The notes: generated by a model from the sequence alone, not told the origin. A stretch of 64,000 nt of DNA from Betaproteobacteria bacterium (GCA_021730905.1 JAKFYK010000009.1:1-64000), one strand, 5' to 3'; counted from the stretch's first letter, positions 24,877 through 34,914 are shown. Numbers and translations are program-made.

Positions 24877-25851
24877 GTGCGGGGCCTGCTGGTTGCGACA
24901 ACGCTTGCCGCCCTCCCGTTCGGCGCGCCAGTCCAGGCGCAGGATTACCCCTCAAAAGCAATCACCATCACACTGGTGCTCGCGGCAGGCACCGGCCTTG
25001 ATGTGGTGGCACGCACCTGGGGCGAACAGCTCGCGCAAAGCCTCGGCAGACCTGTCGTCTTCGACAACCGGCCGGGCGCCAACGGCATCGTCGCCATCAA
25101 TGCCGTGAAGAATGCGCCCGCCGACGGCCACGCGCTGCTGGTGGCAACCAGCGCCGCACTGGCGCTCAACCAGACCACGTACAAACAGTTGCCTTACGAC
25201 TCGGCGAAGGATTTCGTTCCGGTATCGCTGTACCTGAAATCGCCATTCATCCTGATCGTGCATCCGTCGCTGCCGGTGCGATCGGTGCAGGCACTCGCGG
25301 CTTACGTGAAAGCGCGGCCGGGTCAACTGAGCTACAGTTCCACCGGCCCCGGCGGCGCGCCACGTCTTGCCACCGAGATGTTCATGCAGCATTACGGCCT
25401 GAACATCACGCACGTGCCTTACAAGAACAGCCCGCAGGCGATCATTGATATTGCGGCCGGCCATGTGCAACTCGGCTTCGCCGAAGCCGGTGCGTCGAGG
25501 CAACTCATTCGTGATAAACGGCTGCGCGCGCTGGCGGTATCGACGCTCACCCGCTTCAGTTCCCTGCCCGAAGTGCCCACGCTGGCCGAGGCGGCGGGCC
25601 GCCCCGGCCTCGAAGCCGTATCGTGGCATGCACTGGTCGCGCCCTCGGCAACGCCGCGCGCCATCGTGAACCGTTTGCACAGCGAGATGACGCGCATTCT
25701 CAAGTTGCCGGACGTGAACAAGGCAATTTCCAATCTCGACCTTATTCCCGTTGCGCCCGCGTCCATCGAAGACAACCAGCAGTACATCGCGTCCGAGGCA
25801 AAAAAATGGGGCGACCTGATTACCAAGTTGGGGCTGGCCGGGTCGCAGTAG
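24877..25851 (+). CDS. Bug-family periplasmic binding protein (GTG start)
   Basis: TctC-type receptor of about 324 residues. The open frame extends back to 24784, overlapping the VOC gene by 77 bases, but a GTG at 24877 with AGGACAGG before it gives a clean signal peptide (RGLLVATTLAALPFGAPVQA). The mature domain begins YPSKAITITLVLAAGTGLDV; the usual P-x-x-P-G-G-G loop is replaced by LVLAAGTG, an atypical ligand loop. YDSAKDFVPVSLY and THVPYKNSPQAIIDIAAGHV follow the family pattern. Ligand preference may differ from the other Bug proteins. Confidence 0.88.
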   Translation: MRGLLVATTLAALPFGAPVQAQDYPSKAITITLVLAAGTGLDVVARTWGEQLAQSLGRPVVFDNRPGANGIVAINAVKNAPADGHALLVATSAALALNQTTYKQLPYDSAKDFVPVSLYLKSPFILIVHPSLPVRSVQALAAYVKARPGQLSYSSTGPGGAPRLATEMFMQHYGLNITHVPYKNSPQAIIDIAAGHVQLGFAEAGASRQLIRDKRLRALAVSTLTRFSSLPEVPTLAEAAGRPGLEAVSWHALVAPSATPRAIVNRLHSEMTRILKLPDVNKAISNLDLIPVAPASIEDNQQYIASEAKKWGDLITKLGLAGSQ

Positions 25852-25910
25852 ATTTACATCGATAGTGCCGCTGCTACGCCTCTGCAAGAAAATGTGTCGG
25901 GCGCCGCGAG

Positions 25911-26552
25911 CTACAAAATCTTCAGCGCTCTTGCGAGATAGTCGAAGAACAGGCAGTACACAATAATCGGCAACGGCAGTCCGAGCAGCGTGCCTATCAG
26001 GTATTGGCGGAACTTGATCCCCGACAGGGCCAGCGCGTAGTTGAGGGCTGGCACGGTCTGAAACAACACGCGCAGCATAAAAACGCTTTTGACCGGATGC
26101 GCGTCGAGCTGTCCGAGTATGCGAACAGCAACCTTGTTCGTCAGCTGCCGCAGCGCATCGCCGCCGACCAGCCGGATCGACAGAAATGTAACCACGCACG
26201 AAAAGCTGGCGGCAACATAGGTCGCCAGGCCTCCCCAGCTTCGCCCCAGCGTCAGCACGGCGGCCGCCAGGAATATCCAGCCGGGTATCTGGATCAGATT
26301 CCCCAGCGCAAACAACAACACAAAAATCAGCAGGCCGGTGGCGCGGTTTTCCTGTATCTGCTGCTGCAGGAATGCCAGACTGAAATGATCGCGCAGGCCG
26401 GAAAGCTCGAAGGCAGCCAGCAACACCGCGAGAAACAGGAATACCGCGATCAGTCGTTTGTAGGGATGCAAGCCATTTCTCGTATGCGTGTGTATCCCAT
26501 GAATGGGCCAGCACCTGGCGCGCAGGCTAATGACATTGCCTCCACGAGGCAC
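25911..26552 (-). CDS. TVP38/TMEM64 (SNARE-associated/DedA) family membrane protein
   Basis: Inner-membrane protein of up to 213 residues with about five to six hydrophobic segments. The VTT domain is recognisable: LIQIPGWIFLAAAVLTLGRS WGGL, then VFMLRVLFQTVPALNYALAL SGI. Family members are linked to lipid flipping and membrane homeostasis. The start is uncertain: a GTG at 26552 overlaps the TAG of the PBP1C gene, while a TTG near 26469 would remove a non-hydrophobic leader. The overlap suggests translational coupling to PBP1C. Confidence 0.85.
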   Translation of the reverse strand: MPRGGNVISLRARCWPIHGIHTHTRNGLHPYKRLIAVFLFLAVLLAAFELSGLRDHFSLAFLQQQIQENRATGLLIFVLLFALGNLIQIPGWIFLAAAVLTLGRSWGGLATYVAASFSCVVTFLSIRLVGGDALRQLTNKVAVRILGQLDAHPVKSVFMLRVLFQTVPALNYALALSGIKFRQYLIGTLLGLPLPIIVYCLFFDYLARALKIL

Positions 26553-28882
26553 TACGGCGCCGCCGTCACCACCACCTCGCGCGAATCTGCGCGCCCGTGC
26601 TCATCCACCACGCGCAGCAGATAGCGCCCCGGTTGCGCAGGCTTCCATGGCAGCGCGATGCCCGGACGACCCGCCGTGACAAACGCGTCGTTGGCAAACC
26701 AGTATAGCGTGTTGACGCCGCCTTCCGCGGTAGCCGCAAGCGGCACCACGTTGCGGTCAAGCTGTGAAGCGCGCATCACATACGCCGCGCCGCGCACCGG
26801 CGCGCTGATCGCGGGTGGCATGCCGCCCATGCTGGCATTGCCGCAATCGCCCGACGGCGGCGCGCGGCGCGGCACGCCGGCCTGCGTGAACAGACGCATC
26901 AGATCGGAGGGCCAGTATTCGTACACCACCTGCTGTACCCTGGCGCTGTCATACGGCGGGCACGCAATGCGCCCGCTGCGCGTGTCGATCATCACCGCGC
27001 GATGCACGTCGCTCATGCGTATCGGTGATTTGCCCGGCACAAACCAGGTCGTTGCCTTGAGCGGGCAATGTACGTTGGGCAAATCGCCCGACGCGGCGCA
27101 CACTTCGACGCGCACGAGATTCGGGGGATTGCGAAACACCGGCTCGATGATCCCGCGATCCTCTGCCGCGATCGCATCGACGATCTGGAAAAACAGCGGC
27201 GCCGCCGCCTGCGCGCCTACATACGCTGGGTTACCTTCGCCATCAAAACGGCCGATCCACACCGCGAGCACATAAGGCCCGAACACGCCTGCCGACCAGG
27301 CATCGCGAAATCCCCATGAGGTGCCGGTTTTCCATGCTACCGGTATCGATGCGCGCGTGCCGGCTATGGTGCCTTCCGGCCGCGGATTGCCACGCAGAAT
27401 GTCGAGCGTCATGAAACTCGCTTCCTCGGAAATCAGACGCACGCCTTCACCAGGATTCTCTCGTTCGCTCGCGCTTTTTCGATACTGTAAAGGCTTCAAC
27501 ACGCCCCGGTTGGCCATCATGCCGTACATTGTGACGAGTTCTTCCATCGACACATCGCCACCGCCCAGCGCAAGTGCCAAGCCATAGTGTTTCTCGCTCG
27601 CCATGCGTGATACACCCGCGCGCTTGAGAAAGTCATACAGCGATGGCTGCGACAATTTCGCCGCAAGCCCCACGGCCGGTACGTTGCGGCTGCGGGTCAG
27701 CGCATCGCGGGCTGTGATCGGACCGATAAAGCTGCCATCGAAATTCTCCGGACTGAACGGACCGAATGCCGCCGGCGCGTCTTTCAGCACCGACAGCGGA
27801 TGAATCAGGCCCTGGTCCATCGCCAGGGCGTAAATGAAGGGCTTCAACGTCGAACCCGGTGAGCGTTTGGCCAGCGTGCCGTTGACCTGCCCGTTGATCG
27901 CCGCGTTATGAAAGCCGGCCGAGCCGACCACCGCCTTGACCTCCATCGTGCGATAGTCGATCAGCATCGCCGTAGCGTTTTCGATGCCGATGCGGCGCTG
28001 GCGCTCGACATAACGATGAATCTGCCGCTCCAGCGTGCGCTGCAATCTGAGATCAAGCGTGGACTGGATTTCGCGCGATACGCCGCCATCGCGCGCCAGC
28101 AGATGATTGACCGCGTGCGGCGCCTGAAACGGCAACTGGTTTGCGGTGCGCAGATTGAGCGCCAGTTTCATCAGCCCCGCTTGCGGCGCGGCCGACGGGT
28201 GGCGCGCCAGCCAGCGATCAAACAGCCGCAGCCGCGCGCCAGTGAGTGATGCGCCATCCGCGCGATCCTGAGTACGGATCAGGGTACGCTTGGAGGGCGC
28301 TTGCGGAATCACCGCCAGCGTCAGTGTTTCGGGCAGCGACAGCGCCTTGGTCGCCTTGCCGAAATGGATCAGGCTCGCCGCACCCACGCCTTCGATGTTG
28401 GCGCCGTAGGGCACGAGATTGAGATACGCCTCGAGAATTTCGCGCTTGGAATACATCGCCTCCAGTGCCAGCGCGCGGGCGATCTGTTTGGCTTTTCCGC
28501 GAAGGCTACGCGACTGATTACGATCGATCATGCGTGCAAGCTGCATGGTGATGGTCGATCCGCCCTGGCGCGGCTCGCCCGTGACATACGTGCGCCATCC
28601 GCCGCGCGCCAGCGCCAACGGATTCACGCCGGGATGACGATAAAACCAGCGGTCTTCCTGCAGCAGAAACGCCTCGATGATTTCCGGCGAGATGGAATCC
28701 AGCGGCAGCCACAGGCGATAACGCTCATCTTTGGCCAGCGTGAGGCGCAGCAGTTGGCCGCGCGCGTCGTAGACGGCTACGGAGGACGTGTAGCGGCTGG
28801 AGAGTGGAGGTTTGGGCCAGAGGCGGATGACTACAACGGCGAGGATACAAACACATAGTGCAACGGCTAGTATGCGCAGCAT
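26552..28882 (-). CDS. pbpC: Penicillin-binding protein 1C
   Basis: Bifunctional peptidoglycan glycosyltransferase/transpeptidase of about 776 residues, anchored by one N-terminal membrane segment (LRILAVALCVCILAVVVIRL). The GT51 domain has LLQEDRWFYRHPG (catalytic Glu) and RQGGSTITMQLARM. The transpeptidase has the SxxK motif in PGSTLKPFIYAL, SRN, and KTGTS. The C-terminus is the PBP1C-specific beta domain (from about residue 680). The open frame extends back to 28981, but those 33 codons come from a dispersed repeat, so the ATG at 28882 is preferred. It lies next to the alpha-2-macroglobulin gene, its usual partner. Confidence 0.94.
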   Translation of the reverse strand: MLRILAVALCVCILAVVVIRLWPKPPLSSRYTSSVAVYDARGQLLRLTLAKDERYRLWLPLDSISPEIIEAFLLQEDRWFYRHPGVNPLALARGGWRTYVTGEPRQGGSTITMQLARMIDRNQSRSLRGKAKQIARALALEAMYSKREILEAYLNLVPYGANIEGVGAASLIHFGKATKALSLPETLTLAVIPQAPSKRTLIRTQDRADGASLTGARLRLFDRWLARHPSAAPQAGLMKLALNLRTANQLPFQAPHAVNHLLARDGGVSREIQSTLDLRLQRTLERQIHRYVERQRRIGIENATAMLIDYRTMEVKAVVGSAGFHNAAINGQVNGTLAKRSPGSTLKPFIYALAMDQGLIHPLSVLKDAPAAFGPFSPENFDGSFIGPITARDALTRSRNVPAVGLAAKLSQPSLYDFLKRAGVSRMASEKHYGLALALGGGDVSMEELVTMYGMMANRGVLKPLQYRKSASERENPGEGVRLISEEASFMTLDILRGNPRPEGTIAGTRASIPVAWKTGTSWGFRDAWSAGVFGPYVLAVWIGRFDGEGNPAYVGAQAAAPLFFQIVDAIAAEDRGIIEPVFRNPPNLVRVEVCAASGDLPNVHCPLKATTWFVPGKSPIRMSDVHRAVMIDTRSGRIACPPYDSARVQQVVYEYWPSDLMRLFTQAGVPRRAPPSGDCGNASMGGMPPAISAPVRGAAYVMRASQLDRNVVPLAATAEGGVNTLYWFANDAFVTAGRPGIALPWKPAQPGRYLLRVVDEHGRADSREVVVTAAP

Positions 28883-28892
28883 GCGAGTGTGC

Positions 28893-28966
28893 GCCCTCTC
28901 CCCAACCTTCTGCTTCGCTTCAAGTGTTCCCTTGCCCCGCAAGCGAGGGAAGGAGCTAGAGAGGTT
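28893..28966. repeat. Third copy of the 60-bp palindrome-arm repeat
   Basis: Contains the same core as 11746-11899 (TTCTGCTTCGCTTCAAGTGT, then CCCTTGCCCCGCAAGCGAGG). It keeps the frame of pbpC open upstream of its likely start and could be mistaken for an N-terminal extension. Confidence 0.8.
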
Positions 28967-28983
28967 GGACTTGCCTTTCACTT

Positions 28984-29015
28984 GTTCACCCGTTCACTTA
29001 TTCACTCGTTCACCG
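28984..29015. repeat. Four tandem 8-bp units of GTTCAC type
   Basis: GTTCACCC, GTTCACTT, ATTCACTC and GTTCACCG follow each other between the alpha-2-macroglobulin stop (29021) and pbpC. Two such units recur at 56824-56839 between lutC and mmsA. Confidence 0.7.
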
Positions 29016-29020
29016 TAGCC

Positions 29021-32000
29021 CTACCGCTTCTCCACCGTAATCCTGCCGCCCAGCGAGCGCGCCTGCACGCTGCGCTCATACATCGATTCGCCATACGCAG
29101 GCGGCACCACGAATGTGCCGGTGTTCGTCGCCTTGATGCGATACGAGAACTCCTGGAATTCGGCATTCACCATGCCGTAGAGCACCACACGGTCTTCGCG
29201 CAGGTCGGCATAATCCGGGCGCCAGGTGGAACGTGCTGTGCCGATGGGTGCACGCCACTTTTTATTCTCTCCTTCCGTGCGTTCATTGCGCGCCTCACCT
29301 TCGCCTTCCTGCGCCTGCGGTTGCACCGGGTTCAGCACCAGATCGAATCCGCCGGGCAGTAAATCCACCAGCGCTGCGTTATCGATGGCTTTGCGGTTAA
29401 GCGCGCGGAACTTGAGGCGCACTTCGATCTCGTCGCCGACTTTGACCGACTTCACCGGATTGCCCTTGGCGTCGACGTACTCGCGCAGCATCTCAAGGCC
29501 GTTCTTGATTTCCGTCTCCGGCAGATTGCGGTCAAACCCGGTCTGCTCGACCACGTAGTAAGCGCGCAAGTCGCTCTTGTTGGAAAACTGCAATTTCGCC
29601 GCATCGACCGAGAAGCTTGCGCGCGGGATCAATCCCGGCGGCATCGCCACAGGACGCGCAGTGTTGTTGCGCAGCACCTCGCTCACCGCCAGCGTACCCG
29701 GCGGCAATTTCTCGACCACCGTCGCATAGGCATCGAACGCGAGTATCGTGCGTCCCGACGAATGCGTGTTGTACGAGCCGCCCGCAATTTCTTTCACCAT
29801 GCCATCCAGCGTTTCCAGCTTCAGCTTCGGCAGGCGTTCGGGGAAATGCCGCGCCAGCAAGTAAAGCAACTGTGCGTCGCGCGACAACGCATCGAAATAC
29901 GCATCGGACGCGGTAATCGGCGCGCCAAACGTCACGCCGCCGATCAATTGATCCGCCAGCGCCTGCTGCTTCATCAACTGATAGCTCGCAGCGAGGTAGG
30001 CCGACGCAATGTCCTGCGCGTAGGTCTTGGCGTGATTTGCTTCCAGCCGCTTTTGCACCGCCGCCGCGAAGTTGGTGGTGACGATGCCCTGACGCGTCAG
30101 CAGATAAATCGCATAAGCGCGCGTGCGTTCCTCGGCCAGTCCACCGCCATCGTTTCCAGCGAGTGAACGTAAGTAATTGTTTCCATTGGTAATTATATCT
30201 GACGGTATAGTGCGACCACGTTCGCGTGCTTCGATCAAAAAGTGCATCGCATACACCGACACCGGATCGACCACATGCGCATTCGCCGCCCACAGCCCGA
30301 ATGCACCCTCGCCGTTCTGGCGGCCTCGCAGCACGTTGATCAGATCGTCGAGCGTTTTATAGTCCTTCGACTTCACGTATCCGAACTCGGGCCGGTTGCC
30401 AAGGATCAGCGCGGGCAGACCCATGCTCACCAGTTGTTCGGTACATGAATACTGGAAACCCTGCAGGTATGCCGTCAGCCCGTGCGCCAGCGCCAGCGGC
30501 ACATGCGAAATGCTCGCTTCCAGCTTGCGATAGTGTGGATAAAGATTGCGCGTGACCGCTGCGTCGGCATTGCCGCCGTTCTGACCTGCGCGCACCGAAC
30601 CGGCAATCAACTGCGTGATATACGGCTGCGCCGGACGCACACTGATGCTGGTGCCCAGTTTCGCGCTCTTGTTCATGCCGCTGGCACTGAAGTTCAGCGT
30701 GCCGGCGCCGAGTTCATCTTTCACTCTCACCTTGAAGCTGGTGACGCCTTCGCGCAGTTCGCCTATTTTCAGCGTGTTGCTTGCCGCGCCGACGATTTCC
30801 AGGTGCGGCGAAGTTGTCATGGTTACCGCAATCTGCGCTTCGGTGCCCGAGCCAGAGACGTTGTTCGCCACGCCGACACTGACATCGAATTCGTCGCCCG
30901 GCGTCACGGTGAGTGGCGCGTTGGGCGACAGTACAAAGTCGCCTCGCGACAGCGTCTTCTTCTCGAACACGCCAATGGAATCCTCGTTCACCGCCACCGC
31001 CATCACCCGCAGCGTGCCGTTGAAGGTCTCCGGTACCTGCCATGTCAGCTCGCGCTCCTGCGGCCCGCTCTCGATAATGCCCGACCAATACGCTACCGGC
31101 TTGTCGGTCTTGCGCTTGAACGGATTGAGATGCTTGCCGAGCGCGCCGTCGCCGTCGCCGCCGGGCGCGGCCGCCGCCATGAAGCGTTTGAACTCCGGCA
31201 GAATCAGGTCGAGTATCTGCGATGTGCGCACTTCCAGCGCGCGCTTCTGAAAGAAGAAACCCAGCGGATCAGCGGTCTTGTAACGCGCCACCTGCAGGAT
31301 GCCTTCGTCCACTGCGAAAACCACGATGCGCGATGGCCGGTCGGTCGAGTATTTGAATTTCACCATCTCGCCCGGCTTCACCAGATCGGGCGCTTTTACC
31401 GTGGCCTTAAGTTTGCGCCGATCCAGATTCACCGAGAACGGCTGCACGCCGTAGGCCAGCGGGCTGGTGTAAATTTCCTCCGATCCCGCATCGCGGATAA
31501 AGGTCACCGTGACATAGCCGTTGCCCTCGAAATCCTTGGGCAAAACGATCTTTTGTGTCGAAGCCGTGGTCTTGGTGGTAAACCAGACATGAGCATAAAC
31601 ACGCTCGCGCTCGATGGTGATGAGACCCGAGCCGACATACGGCGCCTGGATCGACAATTCGATTTCTTCGCCTGCGCTAAAGTCCTTTTTGCTGAGTTTC
31701 ACCTGCAACTCGGCGTTTTTCTCCAGTGAACGCGTGAGATTCGCCGCACCCGCCACTTCGTACGACACACGCGCCAGATCCTGACCTTGCGCATCGCGCA
31801 CGATATAGGCATAGCTGCCCGGCGTGTCGGTGGCCAGTGCCACGCGCGAACCCGCAGCGGCAATGGTGAACGGTTTTTCTTCCAGCTGAACGCGTTTTTC
31901 ACGTGATTCGTATTTATAGGTGTTGTTCGGCTGCTTGGTCAGCACCGACACGAACTTGCGCTCGACATGTATCAGCTTCAAATCTTTCGCATCGGTCTTC

Positions 32001-34873
32001 TTTGCCGTGGGGTCAATCGCGATCAACTCCACGCTGCGCTTGCTCGCGCGCGACACATAATTCAGATCGCCGTCGGCCTTGTAGCCAACGAGGAACGGCA
32101 TATTCGATACCAGCGTCGCGGATTCCGCCGATACCCCGCGCCCGCCATCGGCTTCAAAACCCTGCGCAACCAGATGCAATCGATATGTCGCTCTGGCGAA
32201 GCGCGCCAGATTCAAATCGAGTTCAGCCTCGCCCTTGTCGTTGGTTTTGGTTTCGGCCAGCGGCTCGGTAAAGCCTTCCTTGGCAAACTGCGGATCATGA
32301 AACTGGTAATCGCGCCAGCGCGGGAAAGAGGGCAGCGCCGGCTGCAAAGTCATGGTCGCCGTGACGCGGCGCGCGTCGGCGGGCGTGCCGAACAGATTTT
32401 GCAGCGAGATATTCGCCTTCAAATCCTGCGGCGGCACCCAGCCCTCAACCGATTCTTTTGTGAAGCGCGCGCTCATCTTCAGGCGGTCAGGCATGAATTC
32501 CTGCACCTTCACCGTCACCGAACCCAACTGGCTGGCGCGCTGACCGTCCTTCACAATGTACAGCGATACCGTGTAATCGCCGGTGGGGGAGGTGTCCTGC
32601 GTGGCATGGCGCACTTCCTCGAATCCGCTTTGCGACAGCTTGATCTTCTCCTTGCGCAGCACCAGGCCGCGCGCGTCGGTCAGTTCCAGTTCCAACGGCG
32701 CGCCCGCAATCTTCGTCGCCCAGTCGGAGGCCTTGACGATCATGCCGACGCGGATTTCCTCGCCCGGCCGGTAAATGCCGCGATCCGAGAACAGGTACGC
32801 CGACAGCTTGCCGGAATCCGCGCTGCTGTTGACGCCGCCGACATCAAAGCGCGAGAAATCGATCACGCGGTCGCTGCGGTCATACGGCAGGAACGAGGTA
32901 TCGCCCGCCTTGCGCGCGACGTACACCGACGGCGCTTTCTCCCGCGTGAAACCGGCCAGATCGGGCAGACGCGCGCGTCCGGTGGCATCGGACGTCTGCG
33001 AGGCAATCACCTGTCCATTGCGGCCCATCACTTCAATCGCCACGCCTGCGACCGGCTGGCCGGTGGCGATGGATTGCACGAACACATCCTGCGTGCCGTC
33101 GATGGCGCGTTTCACCACCATGCCCAGATCGGTGACCACAATCAGGCGCTTGTCCATCGCGCCCGTCGCGCGTTTTCTTTGCGGGTCGTAACTTTCGACC
33201 TTGACGAAGAAAATGCCGCGCTTGCCGCCATCGCCGTCCAGATAGCGCGTGAGGTCGAGCGCGAGGTAATTCGGCTTGCCCGGCTGCGACGGCGGCATGT
33301 CCTCGATCTGGGTGTAGCGCTCGGCAAGATTGTCGTCGTCGAAGCCTTTATCGAAATTGGGCTTGGCAAATCCCCCCTCGGACATGGTCACCAGATGCTG
33401 CAACTGCTGCGGCAGCAAACGTCCGATTTCATAGCGCACGCCTTCCACGTCACGCACCAGCACCGCCAGCTTTTTTTCGCCGGAAAGCGCGAGCAGCGCG
33501 CCCTGCGACGCAATGCGCAACTGCCGCGGGTAACGCGGCACGCGCATGATGCCGTCGCGCTCCTTCTCCATCACGTAGCCGCCAAAGGACTTGATGCCCT
33601 TCTCGACTTTTACATAGACGTAACGCCCGGCATCGGCGCTGTACTTGAAGCCGTGTTGCTGCACGTGCTCGCGCTCGGTCGGCACGGATTCCAGTTTCAG
33701 CGGCTCGGACTGCGCCAGTATCTCCGGTCCGATCTGCTGCGGATTCGACCAGTTGAACGGCCCCTTGCGATCTTCGGGCTTGGTATTCGGATGGTGAATC
33801 GGCAGCACCCATGCGCGCACTTTGCCTGCGACTTCCTTCTCGTTCGTGTCGGCGGAAATTTTTACCATCAGGATGCGATCCGGTTCAAGCCGTTCGTTCT
33901 CCGCCAGCGTCAGTTCCAGCCCTTGCAATGCAAGACTGTAAAGACCCGGCACGGTGACCGACTGCTTGATCGCCTCCCTGGTGCCATTGCCGCCGCGCGA
34001 AGAACGCGCGCCCGCATCGATGGTCACTGCAACCTTGAGCGGCTGCGACGGTATCGGCATCGGCTCGGAATGGATATAGGCGTTGATCCTGAATTTGTCG
34101 TAGGTGACCTTGAATTTCTTATCGTCCGCGCCGATGCCGAGGATGACACCGTCGCGGCCTTCTTCGCGCAGCACGATGCGCCGCTCGAAATCGGCGGCAT
34201 CGACCGGATGCGTAAAGTTAACCGTCGCCACGATTTTCTTTGAAGCCGGATCGGATGGATCCTGATAGAAATTCGCCTCGGCAATCTTCGCCACAAATGG
34301 CGCGGTGCGGAATTTCGGCTGATAGTCCTTCAGCCGCACCTGCTCGGCGAGCAGGCCTTTTTTTGCCAGCGTCACCACCACCTCGGCACCCACCGGCCAA
34401 TCGGCCTTTGGATTCAAGCTCAGCGTGCGGTCGTCGTCCCACTTCCAGGTGCCGTCGATGCGCGGCTCGACGGCTATGCCTGTGGTCACTTCCTTGCCCA
34501 CGCCGGCCAGCGTCGCCACCGAATCGCTGAACTTGATCAGCAGGGGCTCGGGCTTGGCGTTGGGCTGGTCCACAGGCGTCGGCTCCGGCACTGTGACTTC
34601 ATAGGTAACTTGCAGCGGCTTGGGCTGTTTGTCGTACCAGATTTTTCCGCCCACACCGCCGGCGATCACGGCAATGATCACCACGGCAGCAATTGCCACG
34701 CGGCGCAAGTCCGCGCGCATCCAGCTTGCCAGCGCAATCGCGCAGAACCCGACTGCGTTGCAAATGCCGTGCATCCAGCCCGGTGCCTGCCATCGGATAT
34801 CGCCGATCAACGGACGCAGCACGCTTCGTATCAGTCCTGCAGGTTTGCTCGATTCGAAGGGTGCTTCATTCAT
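29021..34873 (-). CDS. Bacterial alpha-2-macroglobulin family protein
   Basis: Very large envelope protein of 1950 residues, within the family's usual range. It is anchored by an N-terminal membrane segment near residues 55-75 (VAIAAVVIIAVIAGGVGG) rather than by a lipobox. A series of MG beta domains follows, with the bait-type middle part and the thioester motif CTEQ at C1477-Q1480 in FQYSCTEQLVSMGLPALILG, then an alpha-alpha toroid and the C-terminal MG10-type domain. Such proteins trap invading proteases and work with PBP1C in cell-wall repair. AAGGA precedes the start. AT-rich element copies lie at its start (34887) and within it (30170). Confidence 0.95.
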   Translation of the reverse strand: MNEAPFESSKPAGLIRSVLRPLIGDIRWQAPGWMHGICNAVGFCAIALASWMRADLRRVAIAAVVIIAVIAGGVGGKIWYDKQPKPLQVTYEVTVPEPTPVDQPNAKPEPLLIKFSDSVATLAGVGKEVTTGIAVEPRIDGTWKWDDDRTLSLNPKADWPVGAEVVVTLAKKGLLAEQVRLKDYQPKFRTAPFVAKIAEANFYQDPSDPASKKIVATVNFTHPVDAADFERRIVLREEGRDGVILGIGADDKKFKVTYDKFRINAYIHSEPMPIPSQPLKVAVTIDAGARSSRGGNGTREAIKQSVTVPGLYSLALQGLELTLAENERLEPDRILMVKISADTNEKEVAGKVRAWVLPIHHPNTKPEDRKGPFNWSNPQQIGPEILAQSEPLKLESVPTEREHVQQHGFKYSADAGRYVYVKVEKGIKSFGGYVMEKERDGIMRVPRYPRQLRIASQGALLALSGEKKLAVLVRDVEGVRYEIGRLLPQQLQHLVTMSEGGFAKPNFDKGFDDDNLAERYTQIEDMPPSQPGKPNYLALDLTRYLDGDGGKRGIFFVKVESYDPQRKRATGAMDKRLIVVTDLGMVVKRAIDGTQDVFVQSIATGQPVAGVAIEVMGRNGQVIASQTSDATGRARLPDLAGFTREKAPSVYVARKAGDTSFLPYDRSDRVIDFSRFDVGGVNSSADSGKLSAYLFSDRGIYRPGEEIRVGMIVKASDWATKIAGAPLELELTDARGLVLRKEKIKLSQSGFEEVRHATQDTSPTGDYTVSLYIVKDGQRASQLGSVTVKVQEFMPDRLKMSARFTKESVEGWVPPQDLKANISLQNLFGTPADARRVTATMTLQPALPSFPRWRDYQFHDPQFAKEGFTEPLAETKTNDKGEAELDLNLARFARATYRLHLVAQGFEADGGRGVSAESATLVSNMPFLVGYKADGDLNYVSRASKRSVELIAIDPTAKKTDAKDLKLIHVERKFVSVLTKQPNNTYKYESREKRVQLEEKPFTIAAAGSRVALATDTPGSYAYIVRDAQGQDLARVSYEVAGAANLTRSLEKNAELQVKLSKKDFSAGEEIELSIQAPYVGSGLITIERERVYAHVWFTTKTTASTQKIVLPKDFEGNGYVTVTFIRDAGSEEIYTSPLAYGVQPFSVNLDRRKLKATVKAPDLVKPGEMVKFKYSTDRPSRIVVFAVDEGILQVARYKTADPLGFFFQKRALEVRTSQILDLILPEFKRFMAAAAPGGDGDGALGKHLNPFKRKTDKPVAYWSGIIESGPQERELTWQVPETFNGTLRVMAVAVNEDSIGVFEKKTLSRGDFVLSPNAPLTVTPGDEFDVSVGVANNVSGSGTEAQIAVTMTTSPHLEIVGAASNTLKIGELREGVTSFKVRVKDELGAGTLNFSASGMNKSAKLGTSISVRPAQPYITQLIAGSVRAGQNGGNADAAVTRNLYPHYRKLEASISHVPLALAHGLTAYLQGFQYSCTEQLVSMGLPALILGNRPEFGYVKSKDYKTLDDLINVLRGRQNGEGAFGLWAANAHVVDPVSVYAMHFLIEARERGRTIPSDIITNGNNYLRSLAGNDGGGLAEERTRAYAIYLLTRQGIVTTNFAAAVQKRLEANHAKTYAQDIASAYLAASYQLMKQQALADQLIGGVTFGAPITASDAYFDALSRDAQLLYLLARHFPERLPKLKLETLDGMVKEIAGGSYNTHSSGRTILAFDAYATVVEKLPPGTLAVSEVLRNNTARPVAMPPGLIPRASFSVDAAKLQFSNKSDLRAYYVVEQTGFDRNLPETEIKNGLEMLREYVDAKGNPVKSVKVGDEIEVRLKFRALNRKAIDNAALVDLLPGGFDLVLNPVQPQAQEGEGEARNERTEGENKKWRAPIGTARSTWRPDYADLREDRVVLYGMVNAEFQEFSYRIKATNTGTFVVPPAYGESMYERSVQARSLGGRITVEKR
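30170..30198 (+). repeat. AT-rich dispersed element, diverged copy 3 inside a gene
   Basis: TAAGTAATTGTTTCCATT followed by GGTAATTATAT. It encodes IITNGNNYLRS on the opposite strand within the alpha-2-macroglobulin toroid region, a run of AT-rich codons unlike those around it. Confidence 0.5.
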
Positions 34874-34886
34874 GGCAGGTCCTTTG

Positions 34887-34914
34887 TAACTATTTGTTTT
34901 TATTAATTATTTTA
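34887..34914 (+). repeat. AT-rich dispersed element, copy 4
   Basis: TAACTATTTGTTTTTATT then AATTATTTTA. It fills the 38-base gap between the CreD-like gene (whose TAA stop is within it) and the alpha-2-macroglobulin start, on the strand opposite to both genes. Confidence 0.7.

Noticed and set aside
26552-28981. Longer PBP1C start at 28981
   Set aside because: The extra 33 codons are read from a dispersed repeat and carry no conserved sequence; the membrane anchor follows the ATG at 28882.
31967-34243. A 758-codon plus-strand frame opposite the alpha-2-macroglobulin gene
   Set aside because: Shadow frame rich in H, R and Q with no domain; the minus-strand protein is complete and recognisable.
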